DNA from: Emydura subglobosa
Taxonomy: Eukaryota > Chordata > Testudines > Chelidae
Assembly (NCBI GenBank): GCA_007922225.1
Contig: ML679941.1
Location: 61,599,079 to 61,663,078, forward strand
Reading direction: 5' to 3'
DNA length: 64,000 nt
Shown here: positions 62,941 through 64,000 of the stretch, piece after piece
Layout: each line of letters starts with the position of its first letter
Numbering within the stretch: the stretch's first letter is position 1
Translations under genes and position numbers: made by a program
Notes under the pieces: generated by a model
The model's input: the letters and a program-made list of their open reading frames with translations, nothing else
Told to the model about the DNA's origin: nothing
Databases searched by the model: none

Positions 62941-64000
62941 GTAAGGCTTAATACAGTTCTCTGTCTTTGATGTCAACAGGAGATTTGCCTGATTAAGGAC
63001 TGCAGGTCAAAGCCAAGAATACAATTTTGTTCCCTGACATGGTGACCCAAGGGAATAAAGGGGATGGGGAAAATCAATAGTAACTGAGGACACTTAGCAT
63101 CTCATTGGTAGCAGCTACCATCTTATAGGACTAGCTCCTAGATCACCAGGCCAGTCTTTGGCACATCACTTTCAACAACAAAATTTTGTTCTGTCATCTG
63201 ATCCCTGAAATGGTCTTCTGATTTGTTTTGATTTTTGTTTCAACCTTCGGGTCCAATCCTACAAGCAGTGACTACAGATGAATCTTTATTCCTGCTTGTA
63301 GTCCCACCAATAAAGTCATCAGGGATTAGGACAGGAGGGGAGGAGAAGCAAGAGTAAAAATCCTCCTGAAAATAATTGTTTGGAGGTTAGGTTTGTTTTC
63401 CCCCCTTTTTGCTTTATCTATATTATACCAGGGACTGAAATATTGTTTTCCTTAGGATTTTAGAGCTGAGTGAAGTGAATGGCACAAAGAATGACCTCGG
63501 AAAATACCGGAGAGAGTCCCTCTGGAAAATTTTTTTTTTTTAGTGTAAATCTACTCAGTTCTAATTTCCACCAGTATCAAAAGAGTTTGGAAGAATAACA
63601 AATTGGGTCAATTACTTCTTTCAGTTGCACTGGTGTAAATCCAGAGAACCTCCGATGAAACTGAAGGCAGAATTTGGTCTACTGTTATGTATTTAAAAAC
63701 CGAAGAAGAATGAGAGAACAGTATCCAATTTACTTTTGTATATTGTCTTTCATGCATAAATACTACAAAATGCTTCATAAATGCTTTCAAGCTTTACACA
63801 CAAACAGAATTATTTTAATAATAATTTATCATACAGGTAGTGTCTATATATGTAGAAGGACAGGAGTCAAGAGGGATATAAAGACCATGTTACAGGAGAA
63901 AACTAAGAGGCTCAGGAAATAGGATTTTATGAAAGGCTAGGAAGATGAGATGGGTCTTGAAATGGGATTTAAGGAGAGTCAGGGAAAGAGTTAGAGGCAG
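62941..64000 (+). other. Intron (partial) after exon 15
   Basis: Contains palindromic MITE pieces at 63250-63325 (gtccaatcctacaagcagtg, tcctgcttgtagtcccacc) and 63595-63680 (gttgcactggtgtaaatcca, ggcagaatttggtct). No exon of PTPRQ was found before the window ends. Confidence 0.65.

Noticed and set aside
1..64000. CRISPR array, tRNA, rRNA or prokaryotic operon
   Set aside because: No regularly spaced identical repeats, no cloverleaf sequence and no ribosomal blocks were seen; the window is vertebrate intron-rich DNA.

Overview
The window is vertebrate nuclear DNA. Coding sequence is a small fraction (about 2.9 kb of 64 kb), introns are long, every coding block is bounded by AG/GT splice sites, and most of the rest is old, broken transposon sequence. 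The repeat mix points to a non-avian sauropsid, most likely a turtle: a CR1 LINE, Ty3/gypsy-type LTR fossils, PIF/Harbinger and hAT DNA elements, a probable Penelope-like 3' end and many short palindromic elements. This species call is inference from repeat families, not from a diagnostic gene.

One gene is present, on the + strand: the middle to C-terminal extracellular part of PTPRQ, the receptor-type phosphatase of inner-ear hair-cell stereocilia. Fifteen exons between 475 and 62940 join in one frame without a stop. They give 968 residues, comprising nine complete fibronectin type III (FN3) domains and most of a tenth. Introns between domains are all phase 1. Domains 4, 5, 7 and 8 are each encoded by one symmetric 1-1 exon; the other domains are split by an internal intron. 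The last domain matches vertebrate PTPRQ just before its membrane-proximal region. The signal peptide, the N-terminal domains, the membrane segment and the phosphatase domain lie outside the window.

Layout: 1-3978, domain 1 and half of domain 2. 3979-12162, an 8.2 kb intron holding a hAT MITE with perfect target duplication, an inverted Ty3/gypsy-like fossil with the unusual order protease-integrase-RT-RNase H, LTR-like sequence with a TATA box, and a 1 kb GC-rich array of direct and inverted units. 12163-13660, rest of domain 2 and start of domain 3. 13661-21340, intron with a 2.8 kb DNA transposon. 21341-26509, exon-dense part (domains 3 to 6). 26510-34914, intron with a second gypsy element (RNase H then integrase) interrupted by a 3.3 kb Harbinger element with a TCA target duplication. 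34915-35184, domain 7. 35185-47688, the longest intron, with a 190 bp hAT MITE, a 1.6 kb CR1 copy and a Penelope-like 3' end carrying a hammerhead-like fold. 47689-48021, domain 8. 48022-62695, introns and domain 9, including a Harbinger MITE and a hAT element lying 53 bp apart, each with its target duplication. 62696-62940, start of domain 10.

I saw no tRNA, rRNA, CRISPR array, prokaryotic gene or second host gene. I found no convincing unknown biological system. The most unusual items are the gypsy fossil with integrase ahead of RT, the datable gypsy/Harbinger nest, the GC-rich array, a duplicated splice donor after exon 10, and an intronic hairpin.
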